A stretch of DNA of 33,290 bases from Welwitschia mirabilis (taxonomy: Eukaryota; Gnetophyta; Gnetopsida; Welwitschiales), in NCBI GenBank assembly GCA_051453625.1, contig JBOZIK010000001.1, forward strand, positions 218,925,571 through 218,958,860, in the 5' to 3' direction. The notes under the pieces are model-generated. The model was not told where the DNA came from. It searched no databases and saw nothing but the letters and a program-made list of their open reading frames with translations. Positions 1 to 11,469 of the stretch are shown here, piece after piece; positions within the stretch are counted from its first letter, which is position 1, and every line of letters begins with the position of its first letter. The position numbers and the translations under genes were made by a program.

Positions 1-269
1 AACAATGTCATTTTATTAGGGTGTCCTGAGGTAGATCTTCAAATGTTGAATTCCTTCATAAGAGAAAAAAATTTTTGAACTCAATAGATGTGTACTCATC
101 ATGTTATCTGAGTGAAAATATTAATTCTATAATCATCTTTCTTTTCTACTTTAGTTTAAAATTTTTGAAAATATCCAAAGTTTGTGATTTGGATTTTATG
201 AAATATACCCAAGCCATTTAAGAATAGTCATAAATAAAGAATATAAGGCAATAAAATCCATGGAGAGTG

Positions 270-290
270 NNNNNNNNNNNNNNNNNNNNN
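270..290. other. assembly gap (21 N)
   Basis: A run of N interrupts the downstream end of the left Ty1/copia remnant. The stretches before it (1-269) and after it (291-330) are AT-rich and I recognise nothing in them. Confidence 0.99.
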
Positions 291-329
291 AGATCATTAT
301 GAATAAGTAAAATATTTCGATCAGCATGC

Positions 330-1657
330 TACTTACTTAGTGAAAACCACTATCTGGTTGATTTGTCCATAATATATGCTTTACATAGAGGAAAATCCCA
401 TGGACTGGATGGAAGAATTCATTGGCCATTCTCACATATTTATATCTATTATATGAATAGTAGGATGTTTTGGTCAAGCATGCCATCATAGCAAGGTAGA
501 AAGCATGCCTTAGGAAAGTACATAAGTGATTTCACATTCTAACATAACTATGAAGATGAATGAGCTTGTCATGAATAGTTCCTAATTACCATTACAAATA
601 TCCACTAAGTACTTCATCATAGAAAGAGAATGATCTTCATGTAATAGAGTTTAAAGTAATAGAGAATGTGACTGTAAAGAGGAAACATAAAGAACATGTG
701 ACATCGTTTATGGAAAGAGCAATATTAAGTTAAGGGTAACCAAATCATAGTCTTTCAAAGGAGCTAATGTTCTATCTTCCAAATAAACATGACTTCTTGC
801 TTCAATGAAGTCATCACAATAATCATGCCAATAAGGCATGTGATGATTTACACCATTTCAAGAATCCATGTATTGTCATGAGCTATGTACTCACCCATAT
901 CAATAAAGCTAAAATTTTTAAAGACTACATTGAATTATAAATTTTAGCAGTATTAAAGGAATAAAATTCTTTAGTTACTGCATTTGACATAGGTATAGAC
1001 TTTATTTTGTCCAAATGATCCTACAGAAGTTAATGGTATGACCTTATCTTCACATCATAAGAAATGATACTTGTTTTTCTTAGGAGTGGTAGTATTCTAG
1101 ACTATATTTTTTATTTTGTTGAGTTTGATTTGGCTTTTTATTTTGCTATTTTTATGGATTCTTATCTTTATTATGATGAGTTTCCTTTTGTAGATCGAAT
1201 TTGCTAGCATATTGTTTATTTTGATGAGGAGAATCGTTAGCATAAAAATCTTTGAATGTAGTGATAGAGGAAGAAGATCCTACGAAGTTAAACTAAGATT
1301 CAATATAAATGAAATCCTTATTGAGCATATTAAAGATTATATTATTTAATTTCTTGTTTTCATCTAGTAACATAATATAACTATGTAAAAAGAAATCTTT
1401 CAAATAATAGTGGATCAAGTTAACATAATAAATGCATATCTGTTTTTGTGTGTTAATCTCTACTATCTTTGCCTTGATGTGTTGCATGTCTATAATTAAT
1501 TGTTTCATTTTGCCCTTCTCATAATGTAAAATTTTCATTCACATTATAAGATTAAGGCATTCTATACCATTCTTTAGTTAGAATGTATTCCATAAGGTAT
1601 AGAAGCTGATGTAACTTATTTTGATTTAAGTGACTAACTTCTTGTGTTGATAGACAA
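330..1657 (-). pseudogene. Ty1/copia gag-protease remnant, left
   Basis: A decayed coding region reads right to left. The Gag part (about 1293-1538) has a helical, Lys-rich segment ending in LLDENKKLNNIIFNMLNKDF, like the end of the copia Gag (UBN2-type) domain. A zinc knuckle follows at about 1023-1063: CEDKGHTINFC fits the second half of CX2CX4HX4C, but it spans a one-base frameshift and the first Cys position reads Phe. The protease active site lies at 837-857 as NGVNHHM, matching the copia DSGxxHHM block. The Asp codon has lost a base and Ser has become Asn. Further on, SHVLYVSSLQ (about 670-710) matches the copia LxxVLYVPxL block, and a degraded pre-integrase His-Ala region runs to about 340. 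Many stops show it is dead. The 5' end is lost in the gap starting at 1658. The copia call rests on the order of motifs. Confidence 0.62.
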
Positions 1658-2140
1658 NNNNNNNNNNNNNNNNNNNNNNNNNNNNNNNNNNNNNNNNNNN
1701 NNNNNNNNNNNNNNNNNNNNNNNNNNNNNNNNNNNNNNNNNNNNNNNNNNNNNNNNNNNNNNNNNNNNNNNNNNNNNNNNNNNNNNNNNNNNNNNNNNNN
1801 NNNNNNNNNNNNNNNNNNNNNNNNNNNNNNNNNNNNNNNNNNNNNNNNNNNNNNNNNNNNNNNNNNNNNNNNNNNNNNNNNNNNNNNNNNNNNNNNNNNN
1901 NNNNNNNNNNNNNNNNNNNNNNNNNNNNNNNNNNNNNNNNNNNNNNNNNNNNNNNNNNNNNNNNNNNNNNNNNNNNNNNNNNNNNNNNNNNNNNNNNNNN
2001 NNNNNNNNNNNNNNNNNNNNNNNNNNNNNNNNNNNNNNNNNNNNNNNNNNNNNNNNNNNNNNNNNNNNNNNNNNNNNNNNNNNNNNNNNNNNNNNNNNNN
2101 NNNNNNNNNNNNNNNNNNNNNNNNNNNNNNNNNNNNNNNN
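1658..2140. other. assembly gap (483 N)
   Basis: A run of N removes the sequence upstream of the left copia gag remnant, where its LTR, primer site and gag start would be expected. Confidence 0.99.
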
Positions 2141-3589
2141 AAGTGATCTATCTAAGTCCCAATGTAACTCAAGCAAAAAGACAAAGTATTATGCTAAAGA
2201 CGTATAGTCACAATGAAAGGGGATCAAGCTCATAAATTAAGTGATCTACTTAAACCACAAATTGTGATGACGAAGAAGGCTTCTTAACTAGCGAGGATCT
2301 ATATGCATGAGAAAGAAAACAAAGGTACTTTGTTAAAATTTCTTATTATAAGAAACGTAACTTTTAACGAAAGGGACCTAGATTGATTATTAAATGATGA
2401 AAATGCTAGAATTATCTAATTTTAAAGTCTATCCAAATTCAATTAGTGATCATGTCCTCTTTAAGGATAATACTCTTTTAAAAGGGAGTAAAAAAATAAA
2501 ATGTGAATCACATTGTTGTGAGTTCTAAATTGTTGACCAGTTTTGGTTAACTCAATTATGTACCTTCTTAAAGGAAAATACCATGCAATGTTGGTAACCT
2601 ACTTATATGTTAGTAAATTTTAAATTTTATTAAACCTATGTGTCTTGATGATGAAATCCAAGTGGACCCTACCACTATGCCTCTAGCTTTCACTTAACAT
2701 AATCTCAATTACCAAGACATATGTGGCAATATGGACCTTGNNNNNNNNNNNNNNNNNNNNNNNNNNNNNNNNNNNNNNNNNNNNNNNNNNNNNNNNNNNN
2801 NNNNNNNNNNNNNNNNNNNNNNNNNNNNNNNNNNNNNNNNNNNNNNNNNNNNNNNNNNNNNNNNNNNNNNNNNNNNNNNNNNNNNNNNNNNNNNNNNNNN
2901 NNNNNNNNNNNNNNNNNNNNNNNNNNNNNNNNNNNNNNNNNNNNNNNNNNNNNNNNNNNNNNNNNNNNNNNNNNNNNNNNNNNNNNNNNNNNNNNNNNNN
3001 NNNNNNNNNNNNNNNNNNNNNNNNNNNNNNNAAAAGGAACTAATTGTGGTATAGTTAAGCCAAGTAGGTCTTGATCATCATCCAGCTTAGCTTAATCTAT
3101 CCAAATCACAAAATAAGTCTTTGAAATGAAAGAAAATCAACTTAAAAGACCTTGCTCCACATCCCAAGTTGACTTCAAAAATAAGTTTTACACTTACAAT
3201 GCTTGAGAAAATGCCTAAAAACTCAAGCAAAAAATAAAATAAAGTAAAAGGAGCAAAAAAAACAAAAAACTCCCTATGTGCTCTCAAAGAGGATAATGGC
3301 TAAACAACTGCTAGCTAAAGTACATGTGCATGAATATAGTCAATAGCTGAGTAATTGCTCAAAAACTTAGATGTGTGTATAAAGAAAAGATTAGGTAGCC
3401 TAAAGTCAAAGAATAACATGTGCATAGAATTAAGAGACAGCTAGCTAAAATTGCATGTGTTGGCTTAGAAGACCTGCTCCAAAAAAAAATAAAATTTTTT
3501 TTGAAATTTTAAAATTTCAACCCTTTGGTTACTATTTTCGAATTAAGATCATAATTAGCAAACAACTTAAAATAGCGAGTGGCTATAAG
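2141..3589. other. AT-rich stretch, no recognised gene
   Basis: I see no coding motif on either strand. The part at 3080-3500 is A-rich with short scattered word repeats, for example a ctagctaaa...catgtg pattern near 3309-3330 and again near 3440-3460. It could be leader or LTR sequence of the copia remnant to its left, but nothing proves this. It is broken by the N run at 2741-3031. Confidence 0.5.
2741..3031. other. assembly gap (291 N)
   Basis: A run of N within AT-rich sequence without recognised genes. Apparent open frames across it consist of unknown residues and carry no meaning. Confidence 0.99.
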
Positions 3590-4872
3590 AAGCAATGGAA
3601 GAGACTGCAGAAATGAAGGCAGCTCCATTAGCAGGAGACAATTGAAGAAGCAGTGGAAGAGACGATGAAAGAGACACAGAATTCATCCTACCCATGAGCT
3701 ACAGCTACCATAACATCTACAGGGAGATTTACAGGGGCACGAAGAATGGCTTTTGCTTCTCTTTCATCCACAACGTTGGCTTTTACAACAGAGCCAGCTG
3801 ATCATAGATCCACACCATGGGACGGAGCTCGTGGCTTGTTGAGTAGATTCTCCAGAAACTATTGTCCATGGATACCACCGGAAATGCTTTTGATCTGTGA
3901 GCATAGCGTCAACTAGAAAGCAGTGAATCGCAGTGATTGGACAAAGTTTTCTAAGAATTAAGAAACAATAATGAATGGTGCTTCCTGCAAACTGTAACAG
4001 ATTCTATATAATACAGGGGTTATACATAAAAGTCAACTTCTGAGCTGTAATACAAGAGTGACGCCGTCTCATGTTGAACAAAGAGAACCACTGAAATGCG
4101 GAGATGCGAAAATGGTAGGCACCAAAGCGTGGCTGCCATGTAGGAACCAAGACTACTTCCGAGGCAATGGGAAAATGGCAGGAACCGAAACACGACTGCT
4201 ACATAGGATGAGACGCTTTTCTTGTCATGTGCGAAATCAGATGCTTGCAGAAGCTTTTCGTCCGAGGAGTCCGGTCCAAAGCTGCAGCTGAGGTGTCCAC
4301 GGCGATCGCGTTGCAGAAGGTTTTTGTTCCTGACGCAAATTTCAGCAAAAAGGCGTGCAGGAAGAAAAATTCATAGGAAAAAGGAAAAAAGTGCTTTGGT
4401 GGTACAGATCTTGTGGAAGGGCTTACTGCAGCGCTATTTGATCTATAGTGGAATGGAGGATGAAATGGCACAACCGAAGCACATCAATAGTTAATGCAGT
4501 GGAAACCTAGCAACAAATGCATAGGTGGCGTTGGCAGTGCAGATAGGTGGACTGAAATGGCTTACAGAGAGCACCAGACATCCAATTGGAGAGCTTCTGA
4601 TTTGCCGTGCACTGTATAGCCTTAAGAAAGCTTACAGAAATGATGCGTAACATTTGAAACAAGGCTAGAAAATATCAAAGCAAGAAACTTGTAAAAAACA
4701 TAAACCTTGAAAACAAAGCAAAATAGAGGCATCAAACAATGCATGCAAAAAGGCGTTATTGGAGCATTCAAAGGCATGTAGAAGAAGATAGTAAGAAGTT
4801 CTTAAGAAATTAATTAATCCATCAAAACTAGCCTATGGAGTAAAGCCAAAGCTCTCGTACCACTTTCTTGAA
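3590..4872 (-). mobile_element. GC-richer island, probable copia-type LTR or non-autonomous element fragment
   Basis: By eye this stretch has far more G and C than the rest of the window, including intact CG pairs at about 3770-4330, so it has escaped the decay seen elsewhere. Read on the minus strand, about 4040-3960 contains an ACCCCTGTATTATATAGAATC stretch, then CTGTTACAG and CATTCATT...TTTCTTA. That order resembles the R/U5 part of plant copia LTRs. At 4851-4862 the minus strand reads TGGTACGAGAGC, two bases away from the initiator-Met primer site TGGTATCAGAGC. Small open frames at 4058-4494 on both strands match no family I know. Alternatives are a TRIM/LARD-type element or a gene fragment. 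The family call is inference. Confidence 0.4.
4851..4862 (-). other. degraded initiator-Met-type primer binding site
   Basis: The minus strand reads TGGTACGAGAGC, which matches 10 of the 12 bases of the usual plant copia primer site TGGTATCAGAGC. Any LTR would lie immediately to its right (4865-4960) and would be cut by the Athila insertion at 4961. A 12-base near match in isolation could be chance. Confidence 0.35.
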
Positions 4873-6868
4873 ATCGAATGAGCAAAAATCATAAAAAAGA
4901 ATTTTTCCCAAAATAAAAATTTATTTCTCTATATCTACTTACCATAAAGAGCTTGCTTTTTAAATAAAGTAAAAAAAAAAAAAACTCAATTTTTAAAACG
5001 ATGAAATTATGCTCCGAGCTTTTATAAAAATAAATGTGTATTTAACATGATAATTCAACTTAGGAAAAGAAAATTAACTATAAAAAGTTCAAATTGTATC
5101 AAAAAGAAATCTCTTAGATCAACTTGTAATATAGTGAAAACACGTGAGTATCAAACTGTGACAAGAATTCTTATAGAAATATTAATATTGCTTTATGATA
5201 AAACAACTATTTCTCTTAAGGGACATACAACTAATTTAACACGCATGACATAAAATAATCGTGAAAAATTATATATGTAAAAGCATAATTTCACAAGATG
5301 TGAAAAGAAAAATCAATAAACTAAGAAGAAGTAATCTATTATGAACATTTATAAGATTCTAAAGGTTATTTATAATTCACATGAATAAGCAAAGAGGTTT
5401 AAACAGTCAAATTTACCTAAGTCATTTTTATACATAAAAATATTTTTTCTTGAAAAGTTGACTTCTTTAATTCATATTAAATGGATGTAATTAGGTAATT
5501 CAAACAACATAATTCATTTTATATCGAATGTACATCAATTGATCAAAATATAATACTTGTAAATCTAAATTCTTTGACTAGGCAAACTGTTTGACAATAA
5601 TGAGATTTTTGCTAAATTGCAAGACATTTGACTTAAAAGATAACTCTTTACTTAAGCATATAAATTATAAAAGCATTGCAACATTAAAATCAGGGTTTAA
5701 ATCAATAGGAAATTTATAAAAACTAGCATAGGAATGTTCATAAAATCAAAGTAACCCTAGTTAATTTCAAGTTGTTTTGACTAGTAAAAAGAGAAGAAAT
5801 GAAGAAGAGAGAGAAAATTCAGAAGAATACACCCAAAAAAATCTCATAACCCCCAAAATACTGATGTATGCCATAAAATAAGTTTATAAAGATAAATATG
5901 CAAAATTAAGTAGAATTGATTGCAACTGATAAAAATAGTTTATCTAGAAAAACTATAAAAGATCATAGTCAACCATACTTTGCCAAGCATATTAAGTAAA
6001 CTATAAAACTTGAGAAATAATGGATTTCATATTCTGCACGTACTCAAAACATACTACATGATAAAATGTTGAATTTTTAAAAACACATTAAAAATGACTA
6101 AGAAAATCACTATGCAAAATCAAAAAAAATATTTTACAATTTAGAAATTTGTCTAGTAAAACTACAACTAAGATTAAAAATGGCTAAAAAATGGGTTTTA
6201 AAGGTCGAATTTGAGTTTTGATCCTTTGTGAAAGAAAGTTTTTAAATGACGAGATAAATCTAGTGATAAAATTTTAGAACCATTGGAGTTGCAGGGAAAA
6301 TGTTATGGCTAAAACAAGCTTTAAAATTAACTATTCTACTTTGATTCTAAGAAAGGAAAAAGAAGAGAGAAGAATTCTTACAAAAAAAGAATAATGTTAA
6401 TTTCAAAAAAGCATAAATAACACATTTTTAGATCATTCTACTACTATTGGAGAGGAGAAACTAGAAATTCAACATTAATTACTTTAGAAGAAAAGTGAAA
6501 TTGTGATAACTAAACTAGAAAATGAGAAGAATAGTGGAAAAGGAAGAGAAAAAGAACAAAACACATGATTTTCTTTAACAAGGAGTGACCAAACATGCAA
6601 AAACTTAGACAGCTGTGAAAAGTACTAATTGTTTTATAATCTAATTAGAACTATTCATACTATAAGCTATAAAAAGTCTAATTACATTAAAAGAAAATCA
6701 TGATAAACATGCATAAATCAAGTAATTAAAAGCATGAAAAACATAAAAAAAGAAACACATATTGATTTTAGATGAATGCATAGCCCTTTCAATTAGTCCT
6801 CTATCTAATTTTCTTATAAGATTTGATGCTTTCTCATCCTCCGATGCCACTCGATCATGTGCACTTCA

Positions 6869-7207
6869 TCACCCTTGCAATGCCCTTCGAATGAATGGAA
6901 ATAAGAGAAAAGATGATGTAAAATAGGATATGAAATAGTTTAGGAGGATTTGAATGGTTTTAAATGATAGAAAAGTATGAGAATGAGAAATATCAAAAGT
7001 TTTCAAAGTTGATATAGAGAGAAGATCAACTTGGAAATGAAGAATCATGAGAGAAAATGGATAGAAAATCTCCTTCCAAAGCTTAAGAATGCTAAATTTG
7101 GCATAGAAATGACATAATAATGAGATCATGTTGGTATGGGAATTGAGAGAGAAGGTTTTTATAGGCCCTGTAGGATTAGTTATAGACTGAGGAATTACTA
7201 AAATCAC
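6869..7207 (-). other. conserved segment inside the 3' LTR, not a supported gene
   Basis: This stretch stays open on the minus strand. Its counterpart in the other LTR (17488-17835) also stays open, and both share HFYAKF.IL.LWKEI and PFSL...LHFQVDL. The segment overlaps the predicted TATA box, so most of it would be at the start of the element transcript. Similarity is expected because the LTRs were identical at insertion, and no known protein domain is seen. I list it because the shared open frame is the only long one in either LTR. Confidence 0.3.
7156..7163 (-). promoter_or_regulatory. TATA box of the 3' LTR
   Basis: The minus strand reads TATAAAAA inside CCTATAAAAACC, followed by a pyrimidine-rich stretch (CTTCTCTCTC). 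The other LTR has TATAAGAA at the matching place (17784-17791). It lies about 650 bases inside the element-side start of the LTR, a plausible U3/R position, leaving more than 2 kb for R and U5. Confidence 0.5.
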
Positions 7208-7814
7208 AACTAATTCGCATGTGATTTATGTCTCAATTTGCAAAACTGTCACAAGGCATTGTAGCATCATTTTACTCTTGAAATAGGCACTACAATGCCA
7301 TAGGTAATTTCTAACTATAAAAATACACAAGAATAAAACTTAATTTACTTTTGTTCTTTAAGGCTTACAATACATAACTTTATTAAATTTTACTAAAAAT
7401 TGACTAGAAATAAATATATTATAGTTCCCAAAATGCAATTTTCCAAGGTATTGATGTCCTAAATGGCTATGATATCATCCAATGTCATGCATGCACTATC
7501 AAAATGAGTCAGAATTATCACATCAGTAAGATGATGATATATGATGATGGAAAAAGGACTATGAATCACCTATAGAGCTTTCATGTTAAAATAGTCATTC
7601 GTGGTCTACATTTTTGCCCTTAATATCAATCTTCCATTCACAAGCATCATGAAGAGCCTGAGTGGGATCATAATGCATAGTTTGAGCTCATTGAATGTCA
7701 AAGGTACTTGTAACCTAAAAAGTGCAAAATACCTCTAAATATAGTATTAAAGTTTAAAAATGAGTGTAAAATATTAATTACTAATACTGTATTTTATTTA
7801 AAATCTAGGCTTCA

Positions 7815-7830
7815 TTATATTTCTTAACTA
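7815..7830 (-). other. probable degraded polypurine tract
   Basis: Immediately upstream of the 3' LTR on the element strand is AGTTAAGAAATATAA, mostly purine but without the G run usual for Ty3 elements. The position fits second-strand priming. The sequence itself is weak, consistent with G-to-A decay. Confidence 0.3.
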
Positions 7831-8479
7831 GTATTCTTGCATGTCTCATGTGAGTGACGACGACAAAAGTAATGAAGCCTACTAATAATTACGATGTTCA
7901 TCTGTAGGATGTGTATCAGACTTATTATTAGAATACCTAATGATATTTGTTATTCTCCTGATGGTGAGGAATTACATCATCTACCAAGCCTTACAGATTA
8001 ATCACTAAGATGTCTATAGCTAAAGTAAATGATCGTGGATCTAAATGTTGATCTTGGAAATAATATAACATACAAAGTGATAGTACCAATAATAATGAAA
8101 GCATGAGAATTTATATATGTTAGATAAGATAATAAATAAATGCAAATACATCAAAAACTCCAACATTTTATTAAGAAAAATTAAGGTTAGAATCTTATTA
8201 AGTTTATTCAATTGTAAAAATAAAATAAAATGTGGACACAAGCTACATAAACTAAAAGCATATCCATAATATCATTTTATAAAATAGTGTTACATAAGAA
8301 AGTAAATCTCACAGATTTCATGCATGAAATACATGCATTGACATATAGAAATTAATAATGCATTACATACATACAACACACTGATGAAGATAAGAGTGAA
8401 ACATAAGAAACCTTTTACTCTAGACAAATATAACTAAGCTAAGGAGTAGGATAGTGATAAGGAGAAGAACGTCCACTAC

Positions 8480-9335
8480 CATCTCCACTATGATTCTCAC
8501 GTTTAACAATGGTGACTAAGTATTAAAGACCATGTGAAGCTACATCGTAATCTCACCTCGATCCATGTCTATGAAAGAAGAATAGAGTCATGAAATGAAA
8601 TGCAGATCTCAAGCTATGAATAAACTAGTACTACCTCCACATCTCATGCTCTATATTATCCAAGAATGGCTCAATCCTAGCTAAAGGGATACCATGTTTC
8701 TTATGCTCAAAAAATCTCTTTACCTCACAAATCTATCTAAACATAGTAGGAAAATGAAAAGGATATCTAATACAATCGATTCTACAAAATTCATGAAACT
8801 GATGGGTAATTACTTTCCAAATGATCAAGGGTGAAGAATAGCAATAGATCATTGAAAATGACATGCATGACAAACATGGACAAAGATAAGATAAGAAACA
8901 TAAGGAGCAAATCCTTGCCTAAATATCTGAAGGGTTCTTAAGAAATTAGGAAATGCACGAGATGTATGAGAATTACCTAGGATATTAGACATTATGTAAC
9001 ATATAAGAGGTACATGAGACAACCTAAGATGAATAACAGGAAAACCATTGGCATAAAGACTAGAATTGAGATTAAGATCATTTAAGATATCTAATACCAT
9101 GTTCAAATAAGCATGTGGGTCCATTAATTCCCAATCACTAGTGTGGTAAGATATTTCTAATGTATTAGCTACACATCTAGGGGAATAGTGAATGGTAGTA
9201 TTATCTACATTAAAATCCCTTACATTTTCATCTTCATTAAACTAGAGGTTTTAGAAAAACAAGGATACAGAGGCATTAGGATATAAAGTATCATATAGAT
9301 CAACTAATAAATTCCCTACTCCATCCCTAAACAAT
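8480..9335 (-). pseudogene. extra 3' ORF (env-like position) of the Athila-type element
   Basis: Between integrase and the 3' LTR the minus strand keeps a mostly open frame from about 9335 to 8849, in which 8849-9124 begins MDPHAYLNMVLDILNDLNL. The order of residues (SPRCVANTLEI, then W..., Y..V, a long loop, LSHVPLICYIMSNIL, SHTSRAFPNFLRTL) resembles the 'putative plant transposon protein' domain found in extra ORFs of Athila-type elements. This resemblance is from memory and only moderate. No fusion peptide or transmembrane segment can be shown, so 'envelope' describes the position, not the function. Stops and frameshifts occur on both sides. The wider region 7831-10130 otherwise shows no motif apart from a run of seven G on the plus strand at about 9916-9922. 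Confidence 0.4.
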
Positions 9336-10134
9336 TCATCATCTTTGAGAGCAAAGGCAGTAAGGAACATAAAGAAAATAACTTTGGCAATAAAATTAAA
9401 ATATGAAAAATAAAAAATAAGTAAAAGACTAAGGAAAAGATGAAAGAAAAAAATCCAAAATAGGAGTCACCACCATTCTAGCAGAGCTTCACTATTAAAC
9501 TTTGAAAGCACCACGAAAATCCCAGCTCATTTCTCGAAAAGTTTAAAGTAAAAATGAGGTGCTAAGGCTGAAAAGAAATTTTCTATAATGTGAGATGCAT
9601 GCATTATTATGAACAGTGGCATTGCAGCACCAAAAACAGTGTGTTCTTAGCACTGTAGCATCATTATTACATGATTTACTTAAAATTAAGGTGAATTTAC
9701 AGAAAATGAGCAGCATAAGTCCAAAAAATGAAAAAATAATGGCAAATGAGATTCAGAGGTATCCTAAAACCTAGGTAATAACTAGTTATATCCCTAATTT
9801 GGATTAAAAATAATATTTTTTTGGGAAAAAAATAAATAATTTGGTTATAATTCATTAAGATAGGAACAAAACTTAAAAACAAAATTTGAAAATGTTTTTA
9901 AGTTGATACTTTTTAGGGGGGGAAAGTAGATCCTCCCCAAAACTTATAGCCCTTATAAATGTAATTACATGAGACCTGTAGCTCTTATTTCATCCTAAAA
10001 AAAAAAGTAATATTTTTAAAAGTTTTAAATAAACAAAGAAATACCAATAAATTTTTGTATATTTTGGTTTTTTAGATTTTATCACATTTACGTCCAAAAG
10101 ATGAATTAAAATAGATCTTAATCACATTTAAATT

Positions 10135-11400
10135 TTAGTCATTAAATAACTTGAGTTTAGATCCATTTATACATTGAACATGACTAGTTTTAAAATCTTG
10201 AATATTAATAGTTCCAAAAGGAAATACATGAATAGTAACAAAGAAACCTTTCCATTTAGATTCTAATTTTACATGAAATAACTGAAAACAAAAGTTAAAA
10301 AGCAAAACTTTATTACCTACATGAAATGTTTTCCTAAGAATGATCTGAGCATGGTAATATTCCATTCATATTTTATCAAGTGCTTGATTATTATAAGCAC
10401 TTAATCTTATTTCATTTAATTCATTCAATTAATCTAATCTTGTTTAGCACATTTTTTCAAAATTAAGTTTACGAATAGAACCAAAACCTTAATGTTTTAT
10501 CTTAACAAGAAGAAAACATTGTTTATCATAAATAAGTTTGAAAAGAGTCATGCTAATGTAGTTTTAAAAGCTCTATGATAAGCTCATAACACATCAAACA
10601 ATTTTAGTAACCAATCTTTTCTATTAGCACTAACTACTTTTTGAATAATTCTAACAAGCTCATGATTAGTTACTGTAGCTTAGTCATTGGTTTGAGGATG
10701 ATAAGCCATAACTACTTTATGGGTAATACCACATTTAAACATAAGGTTTCAAAAGATTTTATTGTAAAAATGGGTTCCTTGATTACTAATGATTACTTTA
10801 GGATAACCAAAATGGGATATAACATAATCTTTAAGGAATCTAGTAATAATCTTAACATAACAATCTTTACAAGATTTGGCTTCTACTCATTTAAAAACAT
10901 AATACACATAAATAAAAATACAAACATTACCAAAGAAAGGTGAAAATGGTCCAACAAAATTAATACAGCAAATATCAAAAGATTTACAAACAATGATAGG
11001 TTTAAGAGACATTCCATTTCTCTTACTAATGCTACCTATTCTCTAGAATTTATACATGATTTACAAAATTCATTAATATCTTTAAAAAGAGTAGGCCAAA
11101 AGAAGCCAACATTGAAAACTTTAGATGTGGTTTTCTTCCCACTAAAATAACTATCATAAATACCATTACGATAAAATTTTAATATACTAATCATTTTATT
11201 GTTAGGTATACATCTTCGAAAGACCTAATCAGCATAATATTTAAATAAAAGAGGTGGTTCCCAAAGAAATTCAGTTTGTTGAAATAGAATTTTCTTTTAA
11301 TCATAATAAGACAAGTTACTAGGAATTCTACCATAGGATTGAAAATTTGCAATATCAGCATACCAAGGCAAAATGTTCATGGAAAATAAATTTTCATCAG
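10135..11400 (-). pseudogene. Athila-type integrase remnant
   Basis: Domains in order on the minus strand: an N-terminal zinc-binding part (about 11390-11040) with PWYADIANF, EPPLLFKYYAD, FNVGFFWPTLFKDI and CKSC. Its His residues are replaced by Phe/Tyr/Ser. The catalytic core (10960-10640) runs NFVGPF, K*VEAK, VIISNQGTHF, ITHKV and AYHPQT. The C-terminal domain (10365-10138) has GNKVLLFN, KLESKWKGFF, VFPFGTI and INGSKLKLF. Catalytic residues sit at codons 10959-10961 (Asn for Asp), 10782-10784 (Asn for Asp) and 10674-10676 (Thr for Glu). The second and third are exactly 36 codons apart, as D-35-E requires. The frame is unbroken through the core, but stops occur where Trp (10887-10889), Glu and Gln are expected. 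It is inactive. Confidence 0.82.
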
Positions 11401-11469
11401 AAAAATATTCATTAATTTTAGATGAATTAATTGACACAAAAAGATGAAAAATAATTGACAACTGTGTTT

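Larger units (their letters stand above)
4961..7814 (-). repeat. 3' LTR of the Athila-type element
   Basis: It aligns along its whole length with 15539-18460. Shared landmarks include the stretch after 5050 (attcaacttaggaaaaga), the block at about 6075-6105 (acacattaaaaatgactaag), the region at 6870-7170, and the end at about 7665-7814 (gatcataatgcatagttt onward to cttca). By eye roughly four of five bases agree, with many small indels. The inner end, CA at 7813-7814 on the plus strand, reads TG on the element strand; the outer end has TA in place of TG at 4961-4962. At about 2.85 kb it is longer than LTRs usually reported for Athila. Confidence 0.85.

Noticed and set aside
1634-3074. Apparent open frames covering 1634-2207 and 2721-3074
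   Set aside because: They consist almost wholly of N and hold no information.
4058-4494. Three overlapping small open frames on both strands in the G+C-rich island
   Set aside because: No recognisable domain, and they overlap each other on opposite strands; higher G+C alone lengthens open frames.
10641-10943. 100-codon plus-strand frame
   Set aside because: It lies exactly opposite the integrase core, whose motifs are clear on the minus strand.
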